Positions 6,276-6,490 of a DNA stretch of 6,490 nucleotides are shown here, piece by piece. Under the pieces are notes generated by a model. That model saw only the letters and a list, made by a program, of their open reading frames with translations. It had not been told where the DNA came from and searched no databases. The translations under genes and the position numbers were made by a program. This DNA comes from JANSWY01 sp038525605. GTDB taxonomy: Bacteria; Bacteroidota; Bacteroidia; Cytophagales; Cyclobacteriaceae. The DNA is taken from NCBI GenBank assembly GCA_038525605.1, contig JBCBHL010000407.1, positions 1 through 6,490 of the forward strand, in the 5' to 3' direction. Position 1 is the first letter of the stretch, and the number at the start of each line of letters is the position of its first letter.

Positions 6276-6490
6276 TTATCTATCCAAAAATATTTGACCT
6301 TTTCCAACCAATACGCTTTCTCCGGAAATTTGAACTTCTGTAATTTTATCAGGCCGGCCTTTTATATCAATATGAATGATACTCGGTCTGCCCATTTCAA
6401 ATCCTTGCTCACTGATGATACTCAATTGCCCTGTAGGTGCATCGAGCACTCTGTTTTTTAGTAAATAGCAACCCAAAGGCCCATTCGCTG
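6276..6490 (-). CDS. PhzF family isomerase/epimerase-fold protein, C-terminal fragment
   Basis: The reading frame enters from the right edge and ends at TAA 6276-6278. It gives about 71 residues beginning ANGPLGCYLL, so the TTG at 6476 is an internal leucine and not a start. The sequence GPLGCYLL, then SEQGFEMGRPSIIHIDI and the closing ESVLVGKGQIFLD strand, is the typical C-terminus of PhzF-like proteins. These share the diaminopimelate epimerase fold and are usually about 260-300 residues. PhzF itself isomerises a phenazine precursor, but most genomic relatives lie outside phenazine clusters and have no assigned substrate. No phenazine gene is visible here. Most of the protein, including the N-terminal catalytic glutamate region, is outside the window. 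Confidence 0.85.
   Translation of the reverse strand, partial: ANGPLGCYLLKNRVLDAPTGQLSIISEQGFEMGRPSIIHIDIKGRPDKITEVQISGESVLVGKGQIFLDR

Overview
The window looks like a chromosomal segment of a Bacteroidota bacterium, most likely a Cytophagales-type gliding or marine lineage. The evidence is a PorP/SprF-family outer-membrane protein of the type IX secretion system, a promoter matching the Bacteroidota pattern (TTG, about 18 bases, TAnnTTTG), weak or absent Shine-Dalgarno sequences at most starts, and moderately AT-rich DNA. No rRNA, tRNA, insertion sequence or CRISPR array is visible. The assignment to order is inference.

Left half, plus strand. The 3' part of a PorP/SprF gene enters from the left edge (1-846). 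After a likely promoter comes a very short gene for a 52-residue two-helix membrane protein (973-1131). A small protein-kinase-fold (RIO/lipopolysaccharide-kinase-like) gene follows (1217-1885). After 269 non-coding bases comes a 76-residue peptide with a textbook double-glycine leader (2155-2385), which looks like a bacteriocin-type or exported-peptide precursor. A strong hairpin with T tracts on both sides (2440-2467) ends this side and probably also ends the opposing unit.

Right half, minus strand. In transcription order from the right edge there are four genes: the C-terminal end of a PhzF-family isomerase-fold enzyme (6276-6490, cut by the window edge); a membrane protein with a C-terminal DUF952 domain (5464-6246); a PlsB-like glycerol-3-phosphate acyltransferase (3598-5286); and gpsA (2547-3620). 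The acyltransferase and gpsA reading frames overlap by 23 bases. They catalyse consecutive steps: GpsA reduces dihydroxyacetone phosphate to sn-glycerol-3-phosphate, and the acyltransferase then acylates it, so this pair is a compact phospholipid-entry operon.

The least ordinary items are the orphan double-glycine peptide, with no exporter or maturation enzyme visible beside it; the membrane-anchored DUF952 protein; the kinase with Arg where the usual beta-3 Lys is expected; and a perfect dyad just upstream of the acyltransferase. None of these amounts to a demonstrated new system.
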